22,830 nt of DNA from Hymenoscyphus infarciens. Lineage: Eukaryota > Ascomycota > Leotiomycetes > Helotiales > Helotiaceae. Made by a program: the position numbers and the translations under genes. Position 1 is the first letter of the stretch; each line of letters begins with the position of its first letter. Shown one piece after another: positions 9,605-18,346 of this stretch. The notes below the pieces were generated by a model. It had not been told where the DNA came from, did no database searches, and saw nothing but the letters and a program-made list of their open reading frames with translations. Where the stretch lies: positions 1 through 22,830 of the forward strand of contig LLCB01000558.1 of assembly GCA_001414345.1 (NCBI GenBank), given 5' to 3'.

Positions 9605-10099
9605 TATAATAATATACTATTCTAGATTATTATATAATAGCTAGATTATTATATAATAGTACTATTCTAAATTGTCGGTATTTGTAAAACTACCGATACC
9701 TCTAAGTAGTACTAATATCTCTAATACCCCTAGAGCTAAGATTACGAATAACTAATACTTATATAAGCGAAGTACTAAAGGTATTAATATCCGATATTTA
9801 TATATAGAAGAGATTAAGATTTAGATATTATATATTTAGCTTTCTAAAGAATTAGAGGTTATATATTTAGCTTTTCAGCTCTTATTATTTAGTATTAGCT
9901 ATATTAAGCAGAGCTCGGTTATTATTATTATTAGAACTTAGAAGCTTCTAAACTCTTATATATAGACGTTTATATTTAGTATAGAAGAGAGACAGTTATT
10001 ATTTTCTTTTATATTAGTACCTAGTATCTATATACGTTATTCTACTATACGCACTCTTATATACCTCTACTATAGTTATATATATTTCGTACTATTATA
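9605..10099 (+). repeat. LTR D, 3' LTR of element X (495-bp class)
   Basis: The start TATAATAATATAC is a RIP-altered TGTGATAGCATAC, as preserved in LTR H. The end CGTACTATTATA is an altered CGTGCTATTACA. Its length equals LTR A and is within 1 bp of G and H. Confidence 0.88.
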
Positions 10100-10164
10100 G
10101 TTTTAGTTATTATTATTATTAAACTTTTATATTATCTAATCTTTTATATATAGACGCTTCTACT
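10100..10164 (+). mobile_element. LTR I remnant, left fragment
   Basis: This lies between LTR D and the TSD of E-F and resembles the middle of the 495-bp LTR class (compare about 9917-9970). It joins 12535-12659 once E-F is removed. The part of this LTR before 10100 would be beyond the left window edge, displaced by element X. Confidence 0.6.
10160..10164. repeat. Target-site duplication CTACT, left copy, of element E-F
   Basis: Identical to 12530-12534, directly outside the E-F LTRs. Confidence 0.9.
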
Positions 10165-10460
10165 TATAATAGTATACTATTCTAAATAGCTAGGAGTATC
10201 TACTATATATAGGGTTTTAGTAGTTATTATCTTATATTATCTATTTTAGGAAGATTATATAGACGACGTATAACGTTAGTCGGTTTTAGACTCTTTTATA
10301 TAGTCTGAACCTCTTATATATAATAGCCTACTCCTAAAGTTAAAGAGAGAGAGTTTTTCCTTTTCTTCTATATTAGAGCTTAGTATCTACTTACGTTATT
10401 TAGTCTTAAATATACTCCTATATACCTCTTCTCCTATAGTATATAGTTCGTACTATTATA
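10165..10460 (+). repeat. LTR E, 5' LTR of E-F (296-bp class)
   Basis: It matches LTR F over its length, almost only with C/T and G/A differences. It is related to the 352-bp LTRs B and C, with deletions, and shares their ends. Confidence 0.9.
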
Positions 10461-10805
10461 TAAAAAGGAAAAACTCGACTTCGCTAGTAATAGCCTTTAT
10501 AATATCTCTTTAAGCTTATTATTACTTTTATTTCAATTTCAATTTAGCCTAGAATCGAACTATAATAATATATTCTTAAATAGCTAGGATTCTAGAGATC
10601 TCTTAAATAGCTAGTAACACTAGGGTTTAGTATCTATATAGATAGCTAGTAAAAAGCGTATTTTATACGTTAAGGAAGTAGAATATACTAAGTGTCTCCG
10701 AGGCTTCTAATAACCCTCTCTATATAAGAACTATTATATATAGGTTCGGTAAATAAGTCGATATACTATAGTTATTACAAAGGCTTCCAAATCTAATCTT
10801 ATCTC
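10461..10805 (+). other. 5' untranslated block of E-F
   Basis: Inverted counterpart of 17222-17552, 8336-8662 and 3690-4016. The primer-binding site should be at 10461-10480 but is not matched to a tRNA. Confidence 0.65.
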
Positions 10806-12198
10806 TCTTTTCTCCTCTCTCTTCTAAAAAATCGACATTAGGTTAAACTAGTTCCGCTATAAGACGTTAAGCGCTAAACCCCTTCTAGGGCTACCTCTCT
10901 TTTTAAAAGACCCTCTAAACCCTTTCTAAATTATACCTATATACTAAAGAACAAAAGATCTTAATAAAATAATAAGTAAGACTTCTTAAATATAGACAAT
11001 ATATAGATAAGATAGTAGTATAAAAACAAAGAATAAAACGATTAGTTAGAGAAATAGAGAATAAAATTATAAGTAAACTTCGAAGTTAATAACTAAATCC
11101 TACCTCTAAACCCTCTCTAATCTAACTCTCTTTCGAACCTTTTTTTTAAACCCTTCTTTACTTTTAAAGCTCGAATTTAGACCTCTTTTACTTAAGAGAT
11201 ACTACTGCCTCTAATACCTTCCTACTACTTCCTAACTCTTAAATCGGATATAAATCAGTTAAAATACGCTTTCTATTAAGACGAAACTTAAAAGTAAGCT
11301 CTTAACTAAGTTATTACTATCTTTAATAATATCGACTAAATATTATTTAAAAGAGATAAAAGTAGAATTAGAAGAAGATTAACTAAAGAAACGTTCGCTT
11401 TTCAAGTATAGCTATACTTAGAGAGATACTAGAATTAGAACAGTTCTTTTATATATAGAACATATACCTTAGCTCTAAAACGCGTCTACTATATTTAAGA
11501 GACGCTAGAATTACAACTTTACTAAGAAACACTTCGGTTCAGAATACCTATCTAGCTCTAAACTCTCTACGATCTAATAGCGACTCTTCTTCTAAATTAG
11601 AAGATGACAATTAAGTCTTTAAGTACTCTAAAGGGAATAAAACAATATAATAACTTCGGTATTAAGTTTATTTAACTAGCTAAAACTACCTCTTTTATTA
11701 TTCTAAACTTTAGATAGTAAAACATCTTTAATAATAACTTCGCCTTTAACTAGCCGAAACCCTGCTAACTCTAGTATAGAGTCTTATAGTCTTTATATTC
11801 TTTACTTTCTTTTATTTAAATTCAACTTAGATACGAATTAGTACGCTCTTAAAGTAAGCTCTTAGCTAAGTTATTACTACCTCTTAACTAAACGACTTCT
11901 AACTCTACTCTAAATTCGCTTTTAACTCTACTTTAAACTTTCTCTAACTACTAGATAGATTAGACTATACTCTTTTAGTAAACGCGAATACTTACTTTAA
12001 TATAAAAGGATTAGAATAAAGTCTCTTTTATAAGTATCTATAAATTAGTTCAGTTATAATTCAGACCTAAATTCAATATCTCGACATCTTATCTCGCTTA
12101 TAATAAAGTTTAATATCTTTAAACTAATAAAATTAATAAAATATAATAAATATAATAACTTATACTACTCCGATTCAGCTCTAAATAATAAGAAAGAG
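10806..12198 (+). other. Internal non-coding region of E-F with about two minisatellite units
   Basis: This is inverted relative to B-C and G-H. Two degenerate minisatellite units lie at about 11640-11765 (markers TTTAACTAGC near 11671 and 11745), followed by sub-repeat-like sequence to about 12000. A short plus-strand stretch at about 11574-11640 gives an acidic-looking frame (DSSSKLEDDN), but it is too short to call a gene. Confidence 0.6.
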
Positions 12199-12217
12199 AA
12201 GACTTAAGATAAGTCTT
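12199..12217. other. Conserved hairpin beside the polypurine tract (E-F copy)
   Basis: AAGACTT, loop AAGAT, then AAGTCTT. Confidence 0.65.
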
Positions 12218-12233
12218 TTTTAAGAGAGAGAGA
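12218..12233 (+). other. Polypurine tract of E-F
   Basis: The run ends AAGAGAGAGAGA directly before LTR F. Confidence 0.75.
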
Positions 12234-12529
12234 TATAATAGTATACTATCCTAGATAGCTAGAAGTACCTACTATATATAGAGTTTCAGCAGTTATTATC
12301 TTATATTATCTGTTTTAAGAAGGTTACGTAGGCAACGTATAACGTTAGTCAGTTTTAGACCCTTTTATATAGTCTAAACCTCTTATATATAGTAGCCTAC
12401 TCCTAGAGTTAGAGAGGGATAGTTTTTCCTTTTCTTCTATATTAGAGCCTAGTATCTACTTACGTTATTTAGTCTCGAACGCACTCTTATATACCTCTTC
12501 TCCTATAGTATATATTTCGTACTATTATA
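12234..12529 (+). repeat. LTR F, 3' LTR of E-F (296-bp class)
   Basis: Partner of LTR E, followed by TSD CTACT. It retains more C and G than LTR E at many of the differing sites. Confidence 0.9.
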
Positions 12530-12534
12530 CTACT
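12530..12534. repeat. Target-site duplication CTACT, right copy, of element E-F
   Basis: Identical to 10160-10164. Confidence 0.9.
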
Positions 12535-12659
12535 TAAGATAATAAGAGGCTAATTTAGTCTTTTCTTCTATATTAGAGTCTAGTATACTTATATATTATT
12601 CTACTAAGTTATACTTCTATATATCTCTTTAATAGCAGTATATACTTTATATTATTATA
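12535..12659 (+). mobile_element. LTR I remnant, right fragment
   Basis: This resembles the R/U5 half of the family LTR, including a TTTTCTTCTATATTAG segment, and ends ATTATTATA like the other LTR ends. With 10100-10164 it forms one old plus-strand LTR into which X, E-F and Gypsy-2 inserted. Confidence 0.6.
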
Positions 12660-12660
12660 T

Positions 12661-12754
12661 TAGTATTAGCTTTTAAAATAGACTTTATATTAGATCTAAA
12701 AGTCTCTAGATTAGTAATATTAATTTATATATCTTTAGATATATTAGTAGTTAC
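12661..12754 (-). repeat. LTR J, left fragment: 3' LTR of Gypsy-2
   Basis: The left edge TAGTAT is the inverted partner of the LTR start at 18329, consistent with TGGTAT...ATACCA ends after RIP. G-H interrupts it after GTTAC. The total LTR is about 370 bp. The five bases before it (12656-12660, TATAT) would be the Gypsy-2 TSD. Confidence 0.65.
12750..12754. repeat. Target-site duplication GTTAC, left copy, of element G-H
   Basis: Identical to 18049-18053. It also belongs to LTR J. Confidence 0.9.
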
Positions 12755-13250
12755 TATAACGGCACGAAATATACACAACTACAGTAGAGGCATATAAGAG
12801 TGCGTATAGTAGAATAACGTATATAGATGCTAGGTACTAATACAGAAGAAAATAATAACTGTCCCTCTACTATATCGAACATAAACGTCTATATATAAGA
12901 AGGTTAGAAGCTTCCAAGTTCTGATAATAATAATAACCGAGCCCTACCTAATATAGCTAATACTAAACAACAAGAGCCGAAAAGCTAAATATACAACCTC
13001 TAATCCTTTAAAAAGCTAAACATATAACATCTAAACCTTAATCCCTTTTGTACATAAATATTAAATATTAATACTTTTAATACTTCGCTTATATAAGTAT
13101 TAGTCATTTATAATCTTAGCTAAAGGGGTATTAGAGGTATCGGCACTGCTTAGAGGTATTAGTAGTTTCGCGAATGCTAATAATTCTAGATAGTACTGTT
13201 ATATAATAATCCAGCTATTATATAATAATCTAGAATAGTATGCTATCACA
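12755..13250 (-). repeat. LTR G, 3' LTR of G-H (496-bp class)
   Basis: Full-length partner of H. Its right edge TGCTATCACA preserves the inverted TGTGATAGCA start. Confidence 0.9.
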
Positions 13251-13263
13251 TCCCTCCTCTTTT
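13251..13263 (-). other. Polypurine tract of G-H
   Basis: The minus strand reads AAAAGAGGAGGGA directly before the 3' LTR. It is the least mutated copy of this tract in the window. Confidence 0.8.
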
Positions 13264-13265
13264 AA

Positions 13266-13286
13266 AAAGACTTGTCCTAAGTCTTT
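13266..13286. other. Conserved hairpin beside the polypurine tract (G-H copy)
   Basis: AAAGACTT, loop GTCCT, then AAGTCTTT: an 8-bp perfect stem. The loop differs between copies while the stem is kept. Confidence 0.7.
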
Positions 13287-13802
13287 AGTAGTCGATTAGT
13301 ATAGTATTAGGTCAATTAGAGTATTATTTATCTTTTTATCGTAAAGAATATAACTTTTCTTGCTATTGTAGTGTCTAGTGGTATTATTGTTTAAGAGCTA
13401 ATCGCTCTTTATTTACTACTCTATATAACAATAGAATACGAACGAAAGAGAGACTAATAATTAGCTATTAGGTAGAAAGCAGTACGCTACTACAGAGTTA
13501 TTATATTCTTACTATTATTGTATGTTATAATAGTAATTATTAAGCGATAAACAACAATCGTAAAGCAATAGCTATTATTGTAAGTAGTATATTAGCAGAC
13601 GACTTTTCCCTAATTCTAACTTCTCTTTTTTTTTTCTTTTTATCTAAATAATATATAAATAGTAAGAATACCTTCTGATTAGGTATATTCTTATATACTA
13701 ACTTATCTCCTAGAACATATATATATATTATATATATATATATAAAAGTAAGTTCTTCCCTCCTTAATTAGACCTAATTTAAAGCTAATCTAATATAGTA
13801 AA
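13287..13802 (+). other. Spacer upstream of the antisense ORF in G-H
   Basis: There is no frame of note. It contains a TA-dinucleotide tract at 13716-13745 and is the inverted counterpart of 9020-9568 in element X. It would hold any promoter and leader of the antisense ORF; no specific promoter element can be named with confidence. Confidence 0.55.
13716..13745. repeat. TA-dinucleotide tract (palindromic) in G-H
   Basis: A near-perfect (TA)n run about 60 bp upstream of the antisense ORF start codon, matching 9079-9112. Confidence 0.8.
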
Positions 13803-14499
13803 ATGCCTCTTTCATATCCTCTTAGTACATTTTCAGCTGCTTACTAAGTCTACTACGTTTAGTGCCTTTGAGTAAAATCTTAAAATAGAGATTATATATA
13901 CGCTTTTAAGAAGCTAAAGTCGAAGAAGTGTAAGTACTACGTGGAGTAGAATACTGTGTACATCCTAGTAAGTTTAATCCTAAATATATACCGAATCTGT
14001 TCTAACTTAAGTAGTTGCTATAGTTTATTAAGAAGGAGTTTAATAAGCTTATAAGTAAGGAGGAGAAGAGAGAGGTTAAGAAGGCTACTAAGGCCTTAGA
14101 TAAGGTATTAGTTGTTACTAGTGTAGAGGTACTAAAGAATAGTTTAGAGGTATAGTTCGCCTTCTTAGAGGAGACTTGGGCGCTTCGCGCTAAGGTTACT
14201 ATAAGTACCTCTTACTTATCAAAGGGGTTTTAGTTACTAATATTTAACAGTTCTTACACTATACTATAGAGGGTAGAACCTCTATCTAAACCTAGGTTTA
14301 GGTCCTCTTCAAAGCCTACCTAAAGAGTTTATAGGCGTCCTCTCCGAAGCCGGTTATAGGAGGTCGCTAAGGTAAGAAGCGTCCCTATAAGGAGGAGGTA
14401 GAGGAAGAGCTGATTTAGGCTCCTTACGCTTAGGAGGGTAAGGAGGAGGATAATAAGTTAGAGGAAGGAGAGACTATATAGGCCCTATTTCAGTAGTGA
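13803..14499 (+). pseudogene. Antisense ORF in G-H: broken gene for a Cys-containing, charged helical protein
   Basis: A decayed frame of about 230 codons starts at ATG 13803 and runs opposite to its retrotransposon. The first part (same frame as the ATG) has a KKCKYYVEQNTVY-like block with Gln at TAG; its spacing would fit C-X2-C-X6-C if two Tyr were once Cys (inference). The middle, in another frame from about 13960, is rich in Lys, Glu, Ala and Leu (KEEKREVKKATKALDK) and looks helical or coiled-coil. After a second frame change near 14220 the C-terminus has GGRQGKKRPYKEEVEEEL, then an acidic tail to TGA at 14497-14499. Nearly all in-frame stops are TAA or TAG at sites where CAA or CAG (Gln) would fit. 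The first frame change is shared with the copy in element X, so it is old or the N-terminal frame is misassigned. The family is not securely recognised. Confidence 0.6.
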
Positions 14500-14830
14500 C
14501 TTAGTCTTAGTTCTTTACTTTATTAACTTTAAACATTCCTACTAGTTAGTGTTTTATCTTAGGTTTTTATTATAAGTTCCTTATTAAAAGTGACTAGAAT
14601 TAGAAGGTATTAATAGAGTTTTATAAATTTAACTCTTTTACCTAATTCTTATCTAATTCCTATATATTAAATTATTTAAAGAAGTATCGAGGTAGTCCTA
14701 GCTCTTTTAAATATAAAAATCTCTTAAATAATATAGTAAACCTTAAAAATTATCTATAAGATACTAAGTAGGATCTAAATCGTAACCAACTTTGTAGATA
14801 CTAGCTAAAAGAGACTTTGTTTCTAATCCC
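14500..14830. other. Unassigned stretch of G-H after the antisense ORF
   Basis: This is AT-rich without a visible motif, repeat or frame on either strand. B-C and E-F lack most of it. It could include the 3' untranslated region of the antisense gene. Confidence 0.45.
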
Positions 14831-14859
14831 TTAATATTAAGTATAAGTATTCGCGTTTA

Positions 14860-15420
14860 CTAAAAGAGTATAGTCTAATCCTGTCTAGTAGGTCGAAAAA
14901 AGTTTAAAAAGTTTAAAGCTTAAAATTTAAAAAGTTTAAAAAGTTTAAAAAGTTTAAAAAGCTTAAAAAGCTTAAAATAGAGATAGAGGCGAATTTAGAG
15001 TAGAGTTAGAAGCCGTTTAGTTAAGAGGTAGTAATAACTTAGTTAAGAGCTTACTTTGAAAGTATACTAATTTATATCTGATTTAAATTACTAAAAGAGT
15101 ATAGGTCTAAAAAAGTTTAGAATAGTTAGAGCTGAATTTAGAGTTAACTTAGATATAAATATTAAGAGGTAATATTATTATAGATAAAAGTAATAACTTA
15201 GCTAAGAGCTTACTTAGAGAGTATACTAATTTGTATCTAATTTAAATTTAAATAAAACATCTAGCCTACTAGATATAAAAGAAAGTAAGTTTATCTAAAC
15301 TAAGGTTGGCGAGGACTTAGAGTAAAGTCGGAAACGAAAAGTCAATAATATTATAGATAGTAATAACTTAGCTAAGAGATTACTATCTTTTCAAAAGTAT
15401 ATTAATTTAATTTATATCTG
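14860..15420. repeat. Sub-repeats in G-H
   Basis: Three degenerate direct units, ending near 15075, 15245 and 15425 with AATTTATATCTGATT-like sequence. They correspond to 5488-6010 of B-C. Confidence 0.65.
14901..14976. repeat. Short tandem repeat, unit AGTTTAAAA or AGCTTAAAA
   Basis: About eight tandem units of 9-11 bp within the first sub-repeat; B-C has only two or three at the matching place. This looks like replication-slippage expansion. Confidence 0.75.
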
Positions 15421-15534
15421 ATTCAAAAGTTTAAATAAAAAAAAGACTTTTAACTCTACTAAAAGTAAAAGAAAGTAAGAATATAAAGAATATAAGAAAG
15501 AATATAAAGACTATAAGACTTATATTAGAGTTAG

Positions 15535-15790
15535 TAGGATTTTAGATAGTTAAAAGAGTTTATTACTAAATGTTAAAAACGCTATTTAAAGTATCTAGAC
15601 AGTAAAAAGAGGAGTTTTAGATAGTTAAAGGTAAAGTTGTTTCTAAAGTTATTAGAGTTTTACTATTTAAAGTTTAAGATAATAAAAGAGGTATTATTTT
15701 AACTAGTTAAAGTAAAAGAGTTATTACTAAAGTTATTAAAGTTAAAATTATTATCTAACATTTAAGATAATAAAAAGAACAGTTTTAAGT
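15535..15790. repeat. Minisatellite array of G-H, about three units of 75-82 bp
   Basis: Units start near 15541, 15617 and 15698 with TTTAGATAGTTAAA or TTTTAACTAGTTAAA. Array size is about three units here, ten (5+5) in B-C and two in E-F. Confidence 0.75.
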
Positions 15791-16515
15791 ATAACATTTA
15801 TTAGTACTATTATATAAACTATGTTACTTAGGCCTATAGGCCGCCTTATTCTCTTTAAAGTACTTAAGAACTTAATTATCTTCTGATTCTAATTCTACTT
15901 CTAAAGTAGAGGACGATTCACTATTATATTATAAAGAGTTTAAAGCTAGATAGAGGAGTATTCTAAACTATAGTACTAATATCTTATAACTTAGCGTTTT
16001 AGCAGGTCTCCTTATCTATAGCTAAAAGATCATTCACTATCTTAGCGAAGTTATAATTCTAGCGTCTCTTAAGAGTAGTAGACATGTTTTAGAGCTAAGG
16101 TATAATCTTATTTTATTCTATATATAAAAGAACCTTTCTAATTCTAGTATCTCTCTAAGTATAGCTATACTTAGAAAGTAACTTTTTGAAGTCAATAAAA
16201 GTTTCTTTAGTATATTCTTCTTCTAATTTTAACTTCTATCTCTTTTAACCTTTATACTAGCGGAGACTCGGTCTATAACCATAGTCTTTTTAAATATTCG
16301 CTAGTAGAGGTATTTTTAAAGGAAAAGTTTAGAGTAGAGTTAGATAATGTTTAGTTAAAAGGTAGTAATAACTTAATTAAGAGCTTACTTCTAAGTTTTA
16401 TTCTAACGAAAAGCGTATTTTAACTGATTTATATCTAATTTAAGGTTTAAGAAGTAGTAGGAAGTTTATTAGAAGCAGGGGCTTATAAACGAAGGAGGTC
16501 TAAACGTGAGCTTTA
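15791..16515 (-). other. Internal non-coding region of G-H
   Basis: Collinear with 7277-8030 of B-C. It contains one sub-repeat-like unit at about 16260-16450. No gene is seen. Confidence 0.55.
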
Positions 16516-17170
16516 AAAAGCAAAGGAGGGTTTGAACAAAGGTTTAAAAGAGGGTTAGATTAATAAGGGTTTAAAGACAAAGTGTTTATTAACTTTATAG
16601 TTCGCTTATAATTATATCTATCTTATCTAATCGATCATTTTATCCTTTATTTTTTTTTTTTTATACTACTATCTTATTAATATATCGTCTATATCTAAAA
16701 AGTCTTACTTATTATTCTATTAAGATCTTCTAGGTCTTAGTGTACAGTTATAGATCTAAGAGAGTTTAGAGGGTCTTTTGAAAAGGGAGGTAGTCTTAGA
16801 AGAAGGTTATTGGAAAGTATTAGAGGCAGCTGCCTATAGCCGAAAAGGGTATAAATTTAGGCTTAGAAGTAGAAGAGGGTTTGATCGAGGGTTTAAAAGA
16901 GGATCGGATCAAGGAGAGTTAGGAGGCGAAGTGTTTTATTAACTTTAAATTATAAGCTCGCTTATCTGTCTTTCTAGCTTAGCTAGCTAATTCCTTATTT
17001 CTTAATTCTCTACTTTTAAAGCTTATATAACCGACCACATCTGGTCTATATCTAAGAAGTCTTACTAGTCTCTTTAACTATTGTTTTATCGAGATCTTCT
17101 TAATCTTAGTATATAGGTACTATTTAAGTAGCTTTTAAAAAGAGGAGTAGCTCTAGAAAGGCGTTTAACG
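16516..17170. repeat. Tandem duplication of about 355 bp in G-H
   Basis: Segment 16520-16800 is repeated at about 16868-17155 with an offset of 350-356 bp. Marker pairs are AAAGTCTTACTT near 16698 with GAAGTCTTACTA near 17054, and GTTTAAAAGAGG near 16541 with the same 12 bases near 16889. B-C and E-F have a single copy. Confidence 0.7.
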
Positions 17171-17221
17171 CCTTGTAACGGAACTAGGTTCAACATCTTT
17201 GTCGATTTAAGAGGGGGGGAG

Positions 17222-17552
17222 AGGGAGGTAAGGTTAGATTTAAAAGCCTTCTAGATAACTATTATAAGTCGACTTATTTACTAAATCTAGGGTTATTAAG
17301 ACTCTTAGGAAATACTTAGTATATTCTAATCCTTTAACGTGTACTAAAATACGATTTATACTAGCTATCTATATAGATAATAAACCCTGTTATTACTAGC
17401 TGTCTAAGAGATCTCTAGAATCCCAGCTATTTAAGAATATATTGTTATAGTCTAATTAGAGGCTGAATCGAAATTGAAATAAAAAAAGTAACAACAAGCT
17501 TGAAAGAGATATTATAAAGGCTATTACTAGCGAAGAAGAGTTATTATTTTTA
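17222..17552 (-). other. 5' untranslated block of G-H with primer-binding region
   Basis: This is the best preserved copy of the block shared with Gypsy-1, B-C and E-F. On its upstream side in internal sequence, an ATG at 17194-17196 (minus) opens a frame beginning MLNLVPLQGV that soon meets stops. It is not conserved in E-F, so I do not call it a gene. Confidence 0.7.
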
Positions 17553-18048
17553 TATAACAACACGAAATATACATAACTATAGTAGAGGTATATAGGAGTA
17601 TATATAGTAGAATAACATATATAGATACTAGGTACTAATATAGAAGAAAACAATAACTGTCCCTCTACTATACCGAACATAAACGTCTATATATAAGAAG
17701 GTTAGAAGCTTCTAAGTTCTAATAATAATAATAACCGAGCCCTGCCTAATATAGCTAATACTAAATAATAAGAGCTAAAAAGCTAAATATATAACCTCTA
17801 ATCCTTCGGAAAGCTAAATATATAACATTTAGACCTTAATCCCTTCTATATATAAATATCAGACATTAATACCTTTAGTACTTCGCTCGCATAAGTATCG
17901 ATTATTCGTAATCTTAGCCAAAGGGGTATCAGGGGTATCGGCACTACTCAGGGGTATCGACAGTTTCGCGAATACCGACAATTCCAGATAGTGCTATCAT
18001 ATAATAATCCAGCTATTATATGATAATCCAGGATGGTATGCTATCACA
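17553..18048 (-). repeat. LTR H, 5' LTR of G-H (496-bp class)
   Basis: This is the least mutated LTR of the family. The minus strand starts TGTGATAGCATACCATCC. A minus-strand open frame at 17456-17680 crosses its left edge and is not treated as a gene. Confidence 0.92.
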
Positions 18049-18053
18049 GTTAC
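18049..18053. repeat. Target-site duplication GTTAC, right copy, of element G-H
   Basis: Identical to 12750-12754. Confidence 0.9.
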
Positions 18054-18329
18054 TTTATTAAAGAATTAAGTAATAAATAAAGTAGATTTATATTATTAAA
18101 TTTTTAATATTTTATCTTAGTATCTATTTAGCTTATATAATAGCTCTCTATAAATATATAAAGAGAGTGCTTATAGAATAGTATCTAATATTAAGAAAAA
18201 CTAAACTAAAGAGAAAAGCAAAGAGTATAGACACTCTAGCTTTATTTATATATATTAAGCAAAGCCTTAGTAAAGCCTTAGGCTAACCTAGTTACGTAAG
18301 TAATATATATAACTAGGACTATTATACTA
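18054..18329 (-). repeat. LTR J, right fragment: 3' LTR of Gypsy-2
   Basis: This is the continuation of 12661-12754 across the G-H insertion. On the minus strand the LTR starts TAGTATAATAG at 18329, directly after a polypurine tract. It is unrelated in sequence to the A/D/G/H LTR family. Confidence 0.7.
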
Positions 18330-18346
18330 TCTCTCTTTTAAAAGAG
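18330..18346 (-). other. Polypurine tract of Gypsy-2
   Basis: The minus strand reads CTCTTTTAAAAGAGAGA directly before LTR J. Part of it also forms a short palindrome. Confidence 0.65.

Larger units (their letters stand above)
4512..10099 (+). mobile_element. Element X: 3' end of an LTR retrotransposon, split by B-C
   Basis: Its own sequence is 4512-4839 and 9015-10099; B-C (4840-9014) is inserted in it. The order on the plus strand is antisense ORF fragment, AT-rich spacer, hairpin, polypurine tract (9590-9604) and 3' LTR D (9605-10099). It is the reverse complement of the left part of G-H (12755-14130), so it belongs to the same family. The left part is cut off by Gypsy-1. The five bases after LTR D are GTTTT, the expected TSD, whose partner would be outside the window. 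Confidence 0.82.
10165..12529 (+). mobile_element. Element E-F: complete short non-autonomous LTR element
   Basis: The element is 2365 bp, bounded by LTRs E (10165-10460) and F (12234-12529), each 296 bp, and TSD CTACT. It is the plus-strand, shorter relative of B-C: 5' untranslated block, about two minisatellite units instead of ten, hairpin, polypurine tract. It has no gag-pol motif and no antisense ORF. Confidence 0.9.
12755..18048 (-). mobile_element. Element G-H: complete LTR element carrying an antisense ORF
   Basis: The element is 5294 bp, bounded by LTRs G (12755-13250) and H (17553-18048), each 496 bp, and TSD GTTAC. It reads on the minus strand with H as the 5' LTR. From H leftwards it has the 5' untranslated block, a tandem duplication of about 355 bp, minisatellite and sub-repeats, an unassigned stretch, the antisense ORF (13803-14499, plus strand), the TA tract, the hairpin and the polypurine tract. 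No gag-pol motif was found. CpA, TpG and CpG are more common here than in Gypsy-1, so it is probably the youngest or least mutated insertion. Confidence 0.9.

Noticed and set aside
9605..10460. LTRs D and E as the two LTRs of one short element
   Set aside because: They differ in length and U3 class. E pairs with F through TSD CTACT, and D is preceded by its own polypurine tract.
17160..17196. Start of a gag-like ORF (ATG at 17194-17196, minus strand)
   Set aside because: The frame is open for only about 35 codons, the ATG is not conserved in E-F or B-C, and no Gag motif follows.
17456..17680. Minus-strand open frame of 74 codons
   Set aside because: It spans the junction of LTR H and the leader. 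It has an ATG, but the frame is not kept in E-F, and its hydrophobic, Tyr-rich content is what AT-only codons give.
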